Below are positions 17,915 to 26,084 of a stretch of DNA of 64,000 bases, piece after piece. This stretch comes from Algoriphagus ratkowskyi. Its GTDB lineage: Bacteria > Bacteroidota > Bacteroidia > Cytophagales > Cyclobacteriaceae. Where the stretch lies: assembly GCF_002150505.1 (NCBI RefSeq), contig NZ_MSSV01000015.1, positions 152,507-216,506 of the forward strand, written 5' to 3'. The position numbers were made by a program, and so were the translations under genes. The notes beneath the pieces were generated by a model. That model saw nothing but the letters and a program-made list of their open reading frames with translations, was not told the origin of the DNA and made no database searches. Position 1 is the stretch's first letter; the number at the start of each line of letters is the position of its first letter.

Positions 17915-18652
17915 ATGAAGATTCTTGTTTGTATCACCCACGTACCCGATACTACCTCCAAGATTCAGTTTACGGCCGACAATACCAAGTTCGATTCTAC
18001 TGGAGTTCAATATATAATTGGCCCATACGATGACTATGCTTTGGCGCGCGCTGTGGAACTTAGAGATCAGGCAAGTGGAAAGTTAACAGTTTTAAATGTA
18101 GGAGAGGCGGATTCGGATCCGACTTTGAGAAAAGCATTGGCAATAGGTGCTGATGATGCAATCAGGGTTAATTCTGCTCCTAAGGATTCCTATTTCGTAG
18201 CTCAGCAGATAGCCCATTACGCCAAAGAAGGTGGATATGATTTGATTTTGATGGGTAGAGAATCTATTGACTTTAATGGAGGAATGGTTCATGGAATGGT
18301 GGGCGAATTGCTTGGCATACCTTCTTTTTCACCAGTTATGAAGTTAGATGTAGATGGATCATCTGTGAAAATGGCGAGAGAAATTGAAGGAGGGAAAGAA
18401 ATGTTGGAAGCAACTCTTCCTCTAATTGCTGGCTGTCAGGAGCCGATTGCAGAATGGAAAATCCCAAATATGAGAGGAATCATGTCTGCTAGAACGAAGC
18501 CACTCACTGTGGTAGAGCCTGTTTCTCAGGACACGCAAGCTGAAGCGAGCAAGTATGAACTTCCTCCAGCTAAGGGCGCTGTTAAATTGGTCGATAAAGA
18601 TAATGTGGCAGAACTAGTGAGGCTTTTGAAAAACGAAGCAAAAGTACTTTAG
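17915..18652 (+). CDS. etfB: Electron transfer flavoprotein beta subunit
   Basis: 245 aa. The start MKILVCITHVPDTTSKIQF, the central DLILMGRESIDFNGGMVHGMVGELLG and the signature region VKMAREIEGGKEMLEATLPLIAGCQEPIAEWKIPNMRGIM are typical of EtfB, which binds AMP and pairs with EtfA to carry electrons from acyl-CoA dehydrogenases to the quinone pool. It is 34 bp upstream of etfA. Confidence 0.95.
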   Translation: MKILVCITHVPDTTSKIQFTADNTKFDSTGVQYIIGPYDDYALARAVELRDQASGKLTVLNVGEADSDPTLRKALAIGADDAIRVNSAPKDSYFVAQQIAHYAKEGGYDLILMGRESIDFNGGMVHGMVGELLGIPSFSPVMKLDVDGSSVKMAREIEGGKEMLEATLPLIAGCQEPIAEWKIPNMRGIMSARTKPLTVVEPVSQDTQAEASKYELPPAKGAVKLVDKDNVAELVRLLKNEAKVL

Positions 18653-18686
18653 TATAAACCCATAACCTATTATAATTCAAGATATT

Positions 18687-19655
18687 ATGTCAATTTTAGT
18701 ATATATAGAACAAGCCGAGGGTAAGGTAAAAAAGACGAGCCTTGAGGCTGTTTCATTTGCAAATGCTCTAGCTGCACAGACTGGAGAGGGAGATGTGGTA
18801 GCCGTAGCACTCGGTACGATAAGTAAAGAAGAATTAGCTGCTGTAGGAAAAGCTGGCGCTTCCAAAGTACTACATGGAGCTGACAGTAAGTTGGATGCTG
18901 GAGTGATCCAAGCTCACGCTTCGGCTGTAGCTCAAGCATTTGGGCAAGTAGAAGCTAAAACTCTTGTGCTAGCCAAATCATCTTTAGGTGATGCGGTAGC
19001 AGCAAGACTAGCGATCAAATTGAAAGCTGGATTAGTTTCCAATGTCGTTGATTTGCCAAAAACTGATGGTGGATATATAGTCAAAAGAAGTATTTACACT
19101 GGAAAGGCTTTTGCCGAAACCACGGTGACTACCGAAAATAAAATTCTTGCAATCAAGAAGAATGCAATCGATTTAAAATTGGATGGAACTGATGCGCAAG
19201 TTGAAGAATTTGCAGTGTCCCTGAATGAGTCAGATTTTGCTTCTAAAATAACTTCCACAGAGCGCGCTACTGGAGACGTTCTTCTTCCAGAAGCTGATAT
19301 CGTAGTTTCAGGCGGTAGAGGATTGAAAGGCCCTGAGAACTGGGGCATGGTGGAAGAAATGGCTAAAATACTTGGTGCGGCTACAGCGTGTTCAAAACCA
19401 GTTTCTGATCTAGGTTGGAGACCTCATCATGAGCACGTAGGTCAAACTGGTATAAAAGTCGCGCCTACTTTATACATAGCGATAGGAATTTCAGGAGCGA
19501 TTCAACATCTTGCAGGGGTCAATTCCTCAAAGTGTATCGTCGTAATTAATAAAGATCCTGATGCGCCTTTTTTCAAAGCGGCAGATTACGGGATCGTAGG
19601 TGATGCATTTGAAATTGTACCAAAACTAAACGAAGCATTTAAAGCTGAATTATAA
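18687..19655 (+). CDS. etfA: Electron transfer flavoprotein alpha subunit
   Basis: 322 aa. The FAD-binding C-terminal domain includes VVSGGRGLKGPENWGMVEEM, VSDLGWRPHHEHVGQTG, APTLYIAIGISGAIQHLAG and VINKDPDAPFFKAADYGIVGDA, the classic EtfA signature. It works with EtfB in fatty-acid and amino-acid beta-oxidation. Only 6 bp separate it from the following nuclease gene. Confidence 0.95.
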   Translation: MSILVYIEQAEGKVKKTSLEAVSFANALAAQTGEGDVVAVALGTISKEELAAVGKAGASKVLHGADSKLDAGVIQAHASAVAQAFGQVEAKTLVLAKSSLGDAVAARLAIKLKAGLVSNVVDLPKTDGGYIVKRSIYTGKAFAETTVTTENKILAIKKNAIDLKLDGTDAQVEEFAVSLNESDFASKITSTERATGDVLLPEADIVVSGGRGLKGPENWGMVEEMAKILGAATACSKPVSDLGWRPHHEHVGQTGIKVAPTLYIAIGISGAIQHLAGVNSSKCIVVINKDPDAPFFKAADYGIVGDAFEIVPKLNEAFKAEL

Positions 19656-19661
19656 ATTTTT

Positions 19662-20258
19662 GTGGAAAAACTCATAGAACTTGAGATTTTAGGACTTTCG
19701 TCTAATCACTCCCAATCGGGGTCATTTACCTTAGTACTTGGAGAGGTGAGTGGCGCTAGACGCTTGCCGATAGTAATCGGTATGTTTGAAGCTCAAGCAA
19801 TTGCCTTGGAAATCGAAAAAATCGTTCCTAATCGTCCCATGACGCATGATTTGTTTAAATCTTTTGCGGCTGGATTCAATTTCGACATCGAAAGAATCGT
19901 GATCACTGATATGAAGGAGGGGGTTTATTATGCTAAAATTAAGTGTAAAAGCGACCAAATCGAATCTGATGTGGATGCACGCCCTTCTGATGCAATAGCG
20001 ATAGCGATACGGTTTGGAAGTCCTGTTTATTGTACTGAAAAAGCTATGTCTGAAGGGGCCATTGAGCACTATGAGGTAGAACGAAAGGATGATGCTGATG
20101 AATCAAAACCAGCCACCCAAAAGTTCACCACTAAAAAAGAGCCTTCTCTGAAGGATTTTAGTTTGGATAAGCTTAATCAGATGCTTGACAAAGCGATTAA
20201 TAACGAGGACTACGAGCGAGCAGCTCGGATCCGAGATGAAATAAACAAGAGAAACTAA
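19662..20258 (+). CDS. Bifunctional-nuclease (DUF151) family protein with UVR-type C-terminal helix
   Basis: 198 aa, starting with GTG at 19662, 6 nt after the etfA stop. Residues 1-135 form the bifunctional nuclease domain (VLGEVSGARRLPIVIGMFEAQAIA, RPSDAIAIAIRFGSPVY), named for plant BBD1 and bacterial homologues with RNase/DNase activity. The tail LDKLNQMLDKAINNEDYERAARIRDEINK is a UVR (UvrB/UvrC-like) motif, a usual partner of this domain in Bacteroidota. Its presence in the etf unit is common in this phylum, but its role there is unknown. Confidence 0.85.
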   Translation: MEKLIELEILGLSSNHSQSGSFTLVLGEVSGARRLPIVIGMFEAQAIALEIEKIVPNRPMTHDLFKSFAAGFNFDIERIVITDMKEGVYYAKIKCKSDQIESDVDARPSDAIAIAIRFGSPVYCTEKAMSEGAIEHYEVERKDDADESKPATQKFTTKKEPSLKDFSLDKLNQMLDKAINNEDYERAARIRDEINKRN

Positions 20259-20268
20259 TACCAGTTAG

Positions 20269-20295
20269 AGCCCGAGATTATCTCGGGCTTTTTTT
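20269..20295 (+). terminator. Intrinsic terminator of the etf unit
   Basis: A perfect 9-bp stem AGCCCGAGA/TCTCGGGCT with a TTA loop, followed by seven T. Confidence 0.85.
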
Positions 20296-20441
20296 ATAAA
20301 AAAAGAAATAACCTCAAAGGGCACAGCATTGATTTAGTTTAAGTATGAAGTTTCACATTAGCTAGCTCATACTAGTTCAACTGCGATTGCACTCTGATGA
20401 CTGTACACTTATTACCTTTTGCTCTTGATAACAAATTCAAG

Positions 20442-20480
20442 TCAGTCCAGTTGTCCTGCTTCTCCAGAAGCTGGACTTTT
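20442..20480 (+). terminator. Second terminator-like hairpin, duplicated at 45760
   Basis: The core 20450-20471 is base-for-base the same as 45760-45781. The outer arm AGTCCAG (20444-20450) pairs with CTGGACT (20471-20477), then TTTT. It has no adjacent gene of its own. Confidence 0.5.
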
Positions 20481-20641
20481 AATAACTTAAACTACTTTTG
20501 TCAATATAACTGAATCCTGATCACTGAAAATTGATCACTTTTCTACCCCCTCATTTCTATTTCAACTGTATTCGCCGAAAGCAAGATTGTTTTCCGAGCA
20601 GGCGTTCCTTATTTTTAGGCCTTATTCGCAATAATTACTTA

Positions 20642-21928
20642 ATGGAGTATTTAAGAGGAGTCTTTGGTCTGGCCGTCATCGTTTTGGTGGCTTTTGTTTT
20701 TTCAAGCAACAAGAAAAGTATCGACTGGAGATTAGTTGGAATTGGAATTCTCTTACAATTAGTTTTTGGATTTTTGATTACTCAAGTTCCTATTGTAGAA
20801 AGTGGATTTGCGATGGTTAGCCGAGGTTTTGTGAAGTTTCTGAGTTTTAGCCGTGATGGAGCATCCTTTATTTTTGGAGACCTTGCTGGAGACAGTTACG
20901 GTTTCATTTTCGCTTTCCAGGTACTTCCTACTATTATTTTCTTCTCTACAGTTTCCGCAGGATTATATTATTTAGGAATACTTCAGAAAGTTGTTTTTGG
21001 TATCGCCTGGGTGATGGCGAGAACGATGAGACTTTCAGGACCGGAGAGTTTGTCCGCAGCAGGAAATATTTTTCTGGGACAAACTGAAGCACCTTTGCTG
21101 GTGAGACCCTTTATCCCAACCATGAGTAAATCAGAACTAATGTGCCTGATGACAGGTGGAATGGCGACTATTGCCGGTGGAGTTTTGGCTGGGTATGTAG
21201 CTTTTCTGGGAGGTGACAGTTTGGAGGAGCAAAGTAAATTTGCAGCATATTTACTTGGAGCAAGTATTATGAATGCCCCGGCAGCGATTGTGATGTCCAA
21301 GATGTTTATTCCTGAGGTAGAGAAGGAACGAACGGCCGCTAAGCTTGAAGTGAATGAAGAAGCGATGGGAGTAAATCTGATCGATGCGATGTCGATTGGT
21401 GCTTCTGAAGGTTTGAAATTAGCGTTGAATGTTGGAGCTATGCTTTTAGCGTTTATAGCCGTCATCGCTGCAATCAATTTTCTTTTGATGGGGATTGTGG
21501 GTGACATCACAGGATTGAATGAATTTGTAGTGAATAGCACAGGTGGCCAGTTTAAGGGCTTTTCTTTGGAATATCTTTTTGGCCAAGTCTTTAGATTGTT
21601 TGCTTGGGTGATCGGAGTGGAGTGGGCTGATACGCTCCAGGTGGGTTCTTTACTTGGACAAAAGACCGTTATCAATGAATTTGTGGCTTATTTGAGCCTT
21701 TCAGAAATGAAGGAAATGGGAAGTCTAAGTCCAAAGTCGATTGTGATAGCAACCTATGCACTTTGTGGTTTTTCTAACTTCAGTTCAATTGCAATTCAGT
21801 TAGGAGGTATTGCCATCATCGCACCAAATCAACAAGCAAATATTAGCAGACTAGGCTTGAAGTCATTGCTTGCAGCATCGCTTGCTTGCTTGATGACGGC
21901 TACGATTGCTGGGATGTTGTTTGGGTAG
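20642..21928 (+). CDS. nupC: NupC-type concentrative nucleoside transporter
   Basis: 428 aa from the ATG at 20642; the open frame reaches 20531, but the extra 37 residues are basic and unlike a transporter start. CNT features are clear: LSGPESLSAAGNIFLGQTEAPLLVRPF, the SELMCLMTGGMATIAGGVLAGYV segment, SIMNAPAAIVMSKMFIPE, ATYALCGFSNFSSIAIQLGG, and about eight to ten hydrophobic membrane spans. It imports nucleosides with Na+ or H+ across the inner membrane. Confidence 0.9.
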   Translation: MEYLRGVFGLAVIVLVAFVFSSNKKSIDWRLVGIGILLQLVFGFLITQVPIVESGFAMVSRGFVKFLSFSRDGASFIFGDLAGDSYGFIFAFQVLPTIIFFSTVSAGLYYLGILQKVVFGIAWVMARTMRLSGPESLSAAGNIFLGQTEAPLLVRPFIPTMSKSELMCLMTGGMATIAGGVLAGYVAFLGGDSLEEQSKFAAYLLGASIMNAPAAIVMSKMFIPEVEKERTAAKLEVNEEAMGVNLIDAMSIGASEGLKLALNVGAMLLAFIAVIAAINFLLMGIVGDITGLNEFVVNSTGGQFKGFSLEYLFGQVFRLFAWVIGVEWADTLQVGSLLGQKTVINEFVAYLSLSEMKEMGSLSPKSIVIATYALCGFSNFSSIAIQLGGIAIIAPNQQANISRLGLKSLLAASLACLMTATIAGMLFG

Positions 21929-21964
21929 CTTCACTTTCAATATGCAATTTTTAAAGCTTTAATT

Positions 21965-22375
21965 ATGAATAAACTTTTCGTTATAGAAATTGTGAAATCA
22001 GATAACTATGAGGGAATTGTAAAATTCAGCAATTCAAGAGGGAATTCTATATATGCGAATTTTTGGGGACAAGATTTTGAAATCGGAAAATCTTACATGG
22101 TTGAATTTTCTCATTTGGAATATTCATTAAGGTGGGAGGAAGTTTTCAGTGAAAATATAAACAAACAATGTAAAATTGACCAAGCTGAAAATCAAACTGC
22201 ATATAATTGTTATGGGATAATCGAGTCTATAAATCCGACGGTTGCTGACTTCGGAGATTTGAAACTTTCAATTGGCGAGTTATCAAACGACCAAAAAATA
22301 GTCGATGAATTTATTTATTGGAAAATATTCCGACTTGATGTCTTTCAAATTTTGGAGCTGAATGATTTACATTGA
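21965..22375 (+). CDS. Orphan protein of unknown function
   Basis: 136 aa, acidic, with no signal peptide or membrane segment and no recognised domain. Beta-rich patterns (KLFVIEIVKSDNYEGIVKF, YMVEFSHLEYSLRWEEVF, YNCYGIIESINPTVADFGDLKLSIGEL) could form a small barrel. It is more AT-rich than its neighbours and lies beside the 22.4-23.5-kb repeat cluster, which is the kind of place where accessory genes are gained. Whether it is an immunity-type protein is not determinable here. Confidence 0.45.
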   Translation: MNKLFVIEIVKSDNYEGIVKFSNSRGNSIYANFWGQDFEIGKSYMVEFSHLEYSLRWEEVFSENINKQCKIDQAENQTAYNCYGIIESINPTVADFGDLKLSIGELSNDQKIVDEFIYWKIFRLDVFQILELNDLH

Positions 22376-22437
22376 AATTCATTTAAAATTTTGTGTTTTT
22401 CTTGAATCATAATAATAACACCCACAGTATTTGAAAA

Positions 22438-22520
22438 AAATAGGCGGATAATCGATTTTATCATAACCCAACTTACCGCCTTTTACTTTTTACCTATTTT
22501 AAGAATTGCAACTTACAATT
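22438..22520. repeat. Palindromic repeat unit, copy 1
   Basis: GGCGG near 22443 faces CCGCC near 22484. It is followed by TTTTTACC and TACAACTTACAA-like words. It matches 23451-23530 with about 70% identity by eye. Confidence 0.5.
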
Positions 22521-22542
22521 CATACATTTTTTTAGATATACC

Positions 22543-22790
22543 GATCGTGCCTTTGACACTCATATTTATCTATAAATTTGACTAAACCCCGAATTTCGCT
22601 TCGCTGTATTTGGGGCTATTATGGGAATTGCCGTTGGCAATTTCTCGGGATCTGAATTAGATTATAGTTCTGAAAATCTAAAAATGATTAGGGTATTGTT
22701 TTGTGCCAACGGCACAACCAGTAACAGCCCAGAATGAAATTCTGGGTTAAAAAATATCTGATGGTTCTCTAGAGTGCCAAAGGCACGATC
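22543..22790. mobile_element. MITE/REPIN-like element, copy 1
   Basis: 248 bp. The left end (22543-22561) GATCGTGCCTTTGACACTC is the reverse complement of the right end (22772-22790) with one mismatch. Homology with copy 2 extends about 12 bp leftward (TTTAGATATACC) but stops at the right GATC. Internal palindromes include a CCCCGAAT..ATTTGGGG stem, TTGCC/GGCAA, GTGCC/GGCAC and CCCAGAAT/AATTCTGGG. It does not code for a protein. Confidence 0.6.
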
Positions 22791-22853
22791 CATATTCCAT
22801 GTAAAATCCGACTCTTCATCCCTCCATTAAAATAAGAGGTAAAAAATATCTTG

Positions 22854-22895
22854 TATTTACATCTCACTTTTCACCTCGAACTTCTTACAACTTAC
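22854..22895. repeat. Heptad repeat tract
   Basis: The units TATTTAC, ATCTCAC, TTTTCAC, CTCGAAC, TTCTTAC and AACTTAC are in strict 7-nt register. Confidence 0.5.
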
Positions 22896-22920
22896 AAGAA
22901 AGTATTTCGCTTAGAGTCCC

Positions 22921-22963
22921 AGCCCTGACGAGCAGGGCTTTGGTATTCAGGGCTTTCAGCCCT
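22921..22963. repeat. Paired short hairpins
   Basis: AGCCCTG/CAGGGCT (22921-22939), then AGGGCT/AGCCCT (22949-22963). REP-like. Confidence 0.5.
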
Positions 22964-23072
22964 ATTATTCAAAGTCATCAGTTTTTAGTTTCTGAGGGAT
23001 TCCTCGTGTTCAATTTCACTATTACCTCATACAAGAATTACTACTTAGAAATGAAACAATTTTAGATATACC

Positions 23073-23319
23073 GATCGTGCCTTTGGCACTCGTATTTATC
23101 TATAAACTTGACTAAACCCCGAATTGCGCTTCGCTGTATTCGGGGCTTTTATGGTAATTGCCGTTGGCAATTTCTCGGGATCTGAATTAGATCACAGTTT
23201 TGATAATCCAAAATGATAAGGTTTTCGTCTTGTGCCAACGTTACAACCAGTAACAGCCCAGAATGAAATTCTGGGTTATAAAATATCTGATGGTTTTCCA
23301 GAGTGCCAACGGCACGATC
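23073..23319. mobile_element. MITE/REPIN-like element, copy 2
   Basis: 247 bp, in the same orientation as copy 1 and about 90% identical by eye. Its left end (23073-23091) and right end (23301-23319) are inverted repeats of 19 bp with one mismatch. The mismatch is in a different position than in copy 1, so the ancestral ends were perfect inverted repeats. Confidence 0.6.
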
Positions 23320-23400
23320 AGTGTCATGATTCAACTACAGGTGAGAGAAACTAGCTGAGGTACGACAATTAAAACTATCCCTGAAAGAATTCAACAACAT

Positions 23401-23442
23401 TACCCTTTGCGCTTTCTTTGTGATCTTCGTGGCTAAAAATAG
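23401..23442 (-). repeat. Degenerate CGCAAAG-type repeat (solo)
   Basis: On the minus strand it reads TTTTTAGCCACGAAGATCAC and continues with AAAGCGCAAAG. It is the same family as the GxxExxY cassette ends (40617, 41157). Confidence 0.4.
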
Positions 23443-23450
23443 AAATCTAT

Positions 23451-23530
23451 CAAAAAAGGTGGTAAATGGAATTCATCAGAACCCAACTTACCACCTCTCA
23501 CTTTTTACCTCTTACAAGAATTACAACTTA
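23451..23530. repeat. Palindromic repeat unit, copy 2
   Basis: GGTGGTAA faces TTACCACC around AACCCAAC, followed by TTTTTACCTCTTACAAG. Related to 22438-22520. It reaches to within about 20 bp of the M28 stop codon. Confidence 0.45.
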
Positions 23531-23552
23531 CAAATCTTACGATTTACAAACT

Positions 23553-25025
23553 TTACTTATCCCCGTAAAGCTTTTTCCCTGCTTCCTGGTACTTATCACC
23601 AGCAACCCACATTGGCTGCTCTTTGTTGTTCGCGATGTTTTGCGCAGCTAGGATAAATGACTTCCAATAAAGGGTCACATAATCCAAATCCATGGAATCC
23701 ACGTGATCCCCAGCTTTGTGATAATACTTGTTAATCTCATCATCAAAAGCAGTGAATCCTAAACTGAAGGTAGGAGCGGGGATGCCTTCTTTGGCGAAGT
23801 TCACATTATCCGATCTATCGTAAAGTCCCTGCTCTGGAGCTGGATCAGCAATTGCTTTCAGTCCAAAATCAGAAACAGCTTCCGATACTAAGTCATCAGC
23901 AGTTGTTCTTCCCAAACCAATCACGGTAATGATAGATGTGTCATTGTAACCAGCACCATCGATATTCAGATTGTAAATGATTTGATTTAATGGAATTAGG
24001 GGATTGCTTGCAAAATATCCACTACCCAACAATCCTTTTTCCTCAGCTGTCCAAAGCGCTAAAAGTATAGATCTTTTTGGAGGGTTTTTGGCAAAAAACT
24101 TAGCTGCATTCATTACAGCTACTGTTCCCACAGCATTGTCACGAGTTCCGTTGTAAATGGAATCTCCACTTGCATCTGGTGTCCCAATTCCCACATGATC
24201 GTAATGCGCAGACAGCATCACAAATTCATTTTTTAGTGTTTTGTCCGTTCCCTCGATCCAGGCAAGCACATTTTTCCCTTCAACAGGTGTATTTTTTTTG
24301 CCTTCAATGGAAAGAGAAGCCTCCACCTTTCCGGCAGTTAATTGATTTTTAAAGGTGTTTTTCACATCCTCTATCCAGATATATGGCATTTTGCTTGATT
24401 CTCCATTATCAACGACCATCTGAGTGCGATTCAAATAATTGGAAATCAAAGGCCATGGAATAGATGGAATGTTAAATCGTTCGATCACTCCAATAGCACC
24501 TGCAGCTTCTGCAAGTTTAGCTTTCTCAGCACCCAAGCTGAACAAATCAGCAGGACTCATTCGGTCTGGAGCACCTACATTTGTCAACAAGATTTTACCT
24601 TTCAGGTCTTTTCCTTCCAGATCTGCGGCCATTCCAAACCCTACATCTACCAACTCATATTTCCCAGAAATAGCACCTCCATTAATTACAAGCATGTTTT
24701 TTCCTTGAGAATAAACCGAATCTCTCAATTTTATTTCTCCTTTGGTAGGAGGCGATGACATTATAAAAGGAATGTTTTGAAAAAAGCCATCTCCTCCAGG
24801 AACTGGCTTTGCACCAGCAGATTCTAGTTGCTTGGCGATGAAATCATAGGCAAGTGCCATCTCAGGAGTGCCAGGATCTCTACCTTTCAGTTCATCAGAT
24901 GCTAGGTAAGTCAGTTCAGAAATTGCTGCTTTTTCATTGAATTTCTTGTCAATTTTCTTCTTTTGAGCCTCAGCTACAAAAGTCACGGATAGTAAAAGGC
25001 TAAGGCCTAAAAGTGATTTCTTCAT
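23553..25025 (-). CDS. M28-family metallopeptidase with PA domain, exported
   Basis: 490 aa with a signal peptide (LLGLSLLLSVTFVAEAQ). A protease-associated insert (about 95-270) precedes the M28 zinc domain. Ligand motifs: SAHYDHVG, GTRDNAVGT, WTAEEKGLLGS, NIDGAG, YDRSDNVNFA and YHKAGD. Such enzymes are co-catalytic zinc aminopeptidases or glutamate carboxypeptidase-like peptidases acting outside the cytoplasm. The TRDN variant of the usual GANDNASG motif is seen in this subfamily. Confidence 0.9.
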   Translation of the reverse strand: MKKSLLGLSLLLSVTFVAEAQKKKIDKKFNEKAAISELTYLASDELKGRDPGTPEMALAYDFIAKQLESAGAKPVPGGDGFFQNIPFIMSSPPTKGEIKLRDSVYSQGKNMLVINGGAISGKYELVDVGFGMAADLEGKDLKGKILLTNVGAPDRMSPADLFSLGAEKAKLAEAAGAIGVIERFNIPSIPWPLISNYLNRTQMVVDNGESSKMPYIWIEDVKNTFKNQLTAGKVEASLSIEGKKNTPVEGKNVLAWIEGTDKTLKNEFVMLSAHYDHVGIGTPDASGDSIYNGTRDNAVGTVAVMNAAKFFAKNPPKRSILLALWTAEEKGLLGSGYFASNPLIPLNQIIYNLNIDGAGYNDTSIITVIGLGRTTADDLVSEAVSDFGLKAIADPAPEQGLYDRSDNVNFAKEGIPAPTFSLGFTAFDDEINKYYHKAGDHVDSMDLDYVTLYWKSFILAAQNIANNKEQPMWVAGDKYQEAGKKLYGDK

Positions 25026-25095
25026 AGGGTTTATAAATTGTGGATTTTTGAATATATGATTATCCGCTTGTTACTAGCAACCATTAGTTTTAATT

Positions 25096-25130
25096 GACGG
25101 GAGACAGAAGACAGGAGACCGAAGTGGCCT
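25096..25130. repeat. Heptad repeat tract
   Basis: The units GACGGGA, GACAGAA, GACAGGA, GACCGAA and GTGGCCT are in register. The last 21 bases are identical, in reverse orientation, to the tract at 49327-49360. Confidence 0.6.
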
Positions 25131-25175
25131 GAAACATAGAATAAAATTATTCGAATTTGAGTTTGCTTTTTTAAT

Positions 25176-25195
25176 GTCAGAAAAGCGGATTTGAC
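25176..25195. repeat. Small hairpin with GAAAAGCGGATTT core
   Basis: GTCA/TGAC arms close a loop almost equal to that at 1194-1220. It is located 3' of the truC-like gene. Confidence 0.35.
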
Positions 25196-25229
25196 TACTA
25201 AAGTATTTAAATTTTGGGAAATGGCGATC

Positions 25230-25937
25230 CTATTCCTTTAGATGAAGGGCTGTCCATCCTAAATCAGTGATGGTTTTTTGGAAATGGCCTGGAAGCTCAG
25301 CTCGTACGATGAGAGTTTCTTTCAAAATAGGGTGGGTAAACTCAAGTTGTCTCGCATGCAAAAGCAAGTTTTCCATTCCAAATTGTTTCTCGAAAAACTG
25401 GTTCTGCTTATTGTCTCCATGCTTCCTATCCCCCAAAATATAGTGTCGTATATGTGCCAAATGCCGACGGATCTGATGAGTTCGACCAGTTTCAGGTTTC
25501 AATTCAAGCAAACTATAGCGGCTTGTCGGGTACCTTCCAGTGGTGTCAAACGGGATCTCACCTTCCTCTAAAACTTTATAATGTGTTTGCGCTTCCTGCA
25601 GTTTGTTTGAGCGCTCACTTGTGAGTGGATGGTCAATTAGAGCTGATCTGATAGCAGGAATCCCACGAACTATCGCCAAATAAGTTTTCTGCACAGATCG
25701 ATCAGCAAATTGCTGTTTCAGCATGGGCAGAATATCTTCTTTTTTGGAGAAAAGTAAAACCCCACTCGTAGGTCTGTCCAAGCGATGTACAGGATATACA
25801 TGCTGCCCAATTTGATCACGGAGCATTTGCAAGGCAAAAACAGTTTCCTCTGCTGCGATGGAAGTTCGGTGAACCAACAGTCCCGAAGGCTTATTAATTG
25901 CGATAATAAAATCGTCTTCGAAAAGTATTTCTAACAC
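25230..25937 (-). CDS. truC: RluA-family pseudouridine synthase, TruC-like
   Basis: 235 aa, with a GTG start. The catalytic Asp lies in PVHRLDRPTSGVLLF, with the other conserved blocks KPSGLLVHR, KTYLAIVRG, PETGRTHQIRRHLAH and GDRKHGDN. There is no S4 domain and the HRLDRPTSG-GDRKHG combination fits TruC, which modifies U65 of tRNA-Ile and tRNA-Asp, but another RluA member cannot be excluded. It lies downstream of mnmA on the same strand, a second tRNA-modification gene. Confidence 0.72.
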   Translation of the reverse strand: MLEILFEDDFIIAINKPSGLLVHRTSIAAEETVFALQMLRDQIGQHVYPVHRLDRPTSGVLLFSKKEDILPMLKQQFADRSVQKTYLAIVRGIPAIRSALIDHPLTSERSNKLQEAQTHYKVLEEGEIPFDTTGRYPTSRYSLLELKPETGRTHQIRRHLAHIRHYILGDRKHGDNKQNQFFEKQFGMENLLLHARQLEFTHPILKETLIVRAELPGHFQKTITDLGWTALHLKE

Positions 25938-26084
25938 AGGGGAATTTAAAATGGAATAATTTAAAATTGAAAATGAATGAGTAGTGAAAGAGGCTAATGA
26001 ATTGAACTGAAGGTTTCAAATTTCATTAGCCTCATATTCCGATAGCTTTCGGAACGTAAATCCTAAATCAAAATTCTGAACTTA

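Larger units (their letters stand above)
20259..20641. other. Intergenic region (383 bp) with two hairpins
   Basis: It contains the etf-unit terminator (20269-20295) and a second hairpin (20450-20477) that shares 22 identical bases with the terminator at 45760. The remainder is AT-rich, with no gene seen. Confidence 0.6.
22376..23552. other. Gene-free repeat cluster (about 1.18 kb)
   Basis: In order: a palindromic unit (22438-22520), MITE-like copy 1 (22543-22790), a heptad-type tract (22854-22895), two GGGCT hairpins (22921-22963), MITE-like copy 2 (23073-23319), a degenerate CGCAAAG repeat (23401-23442) and a second copy of the first unit (23451-23530). No open reading frame here looks coding. 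Confidence 0.75.

Noticed and set aside
20531..20641. Upstream extension of the nucleoside transporter
   Set aside because: Basic, non-membrane residues precede the normal transporter start at 20642.
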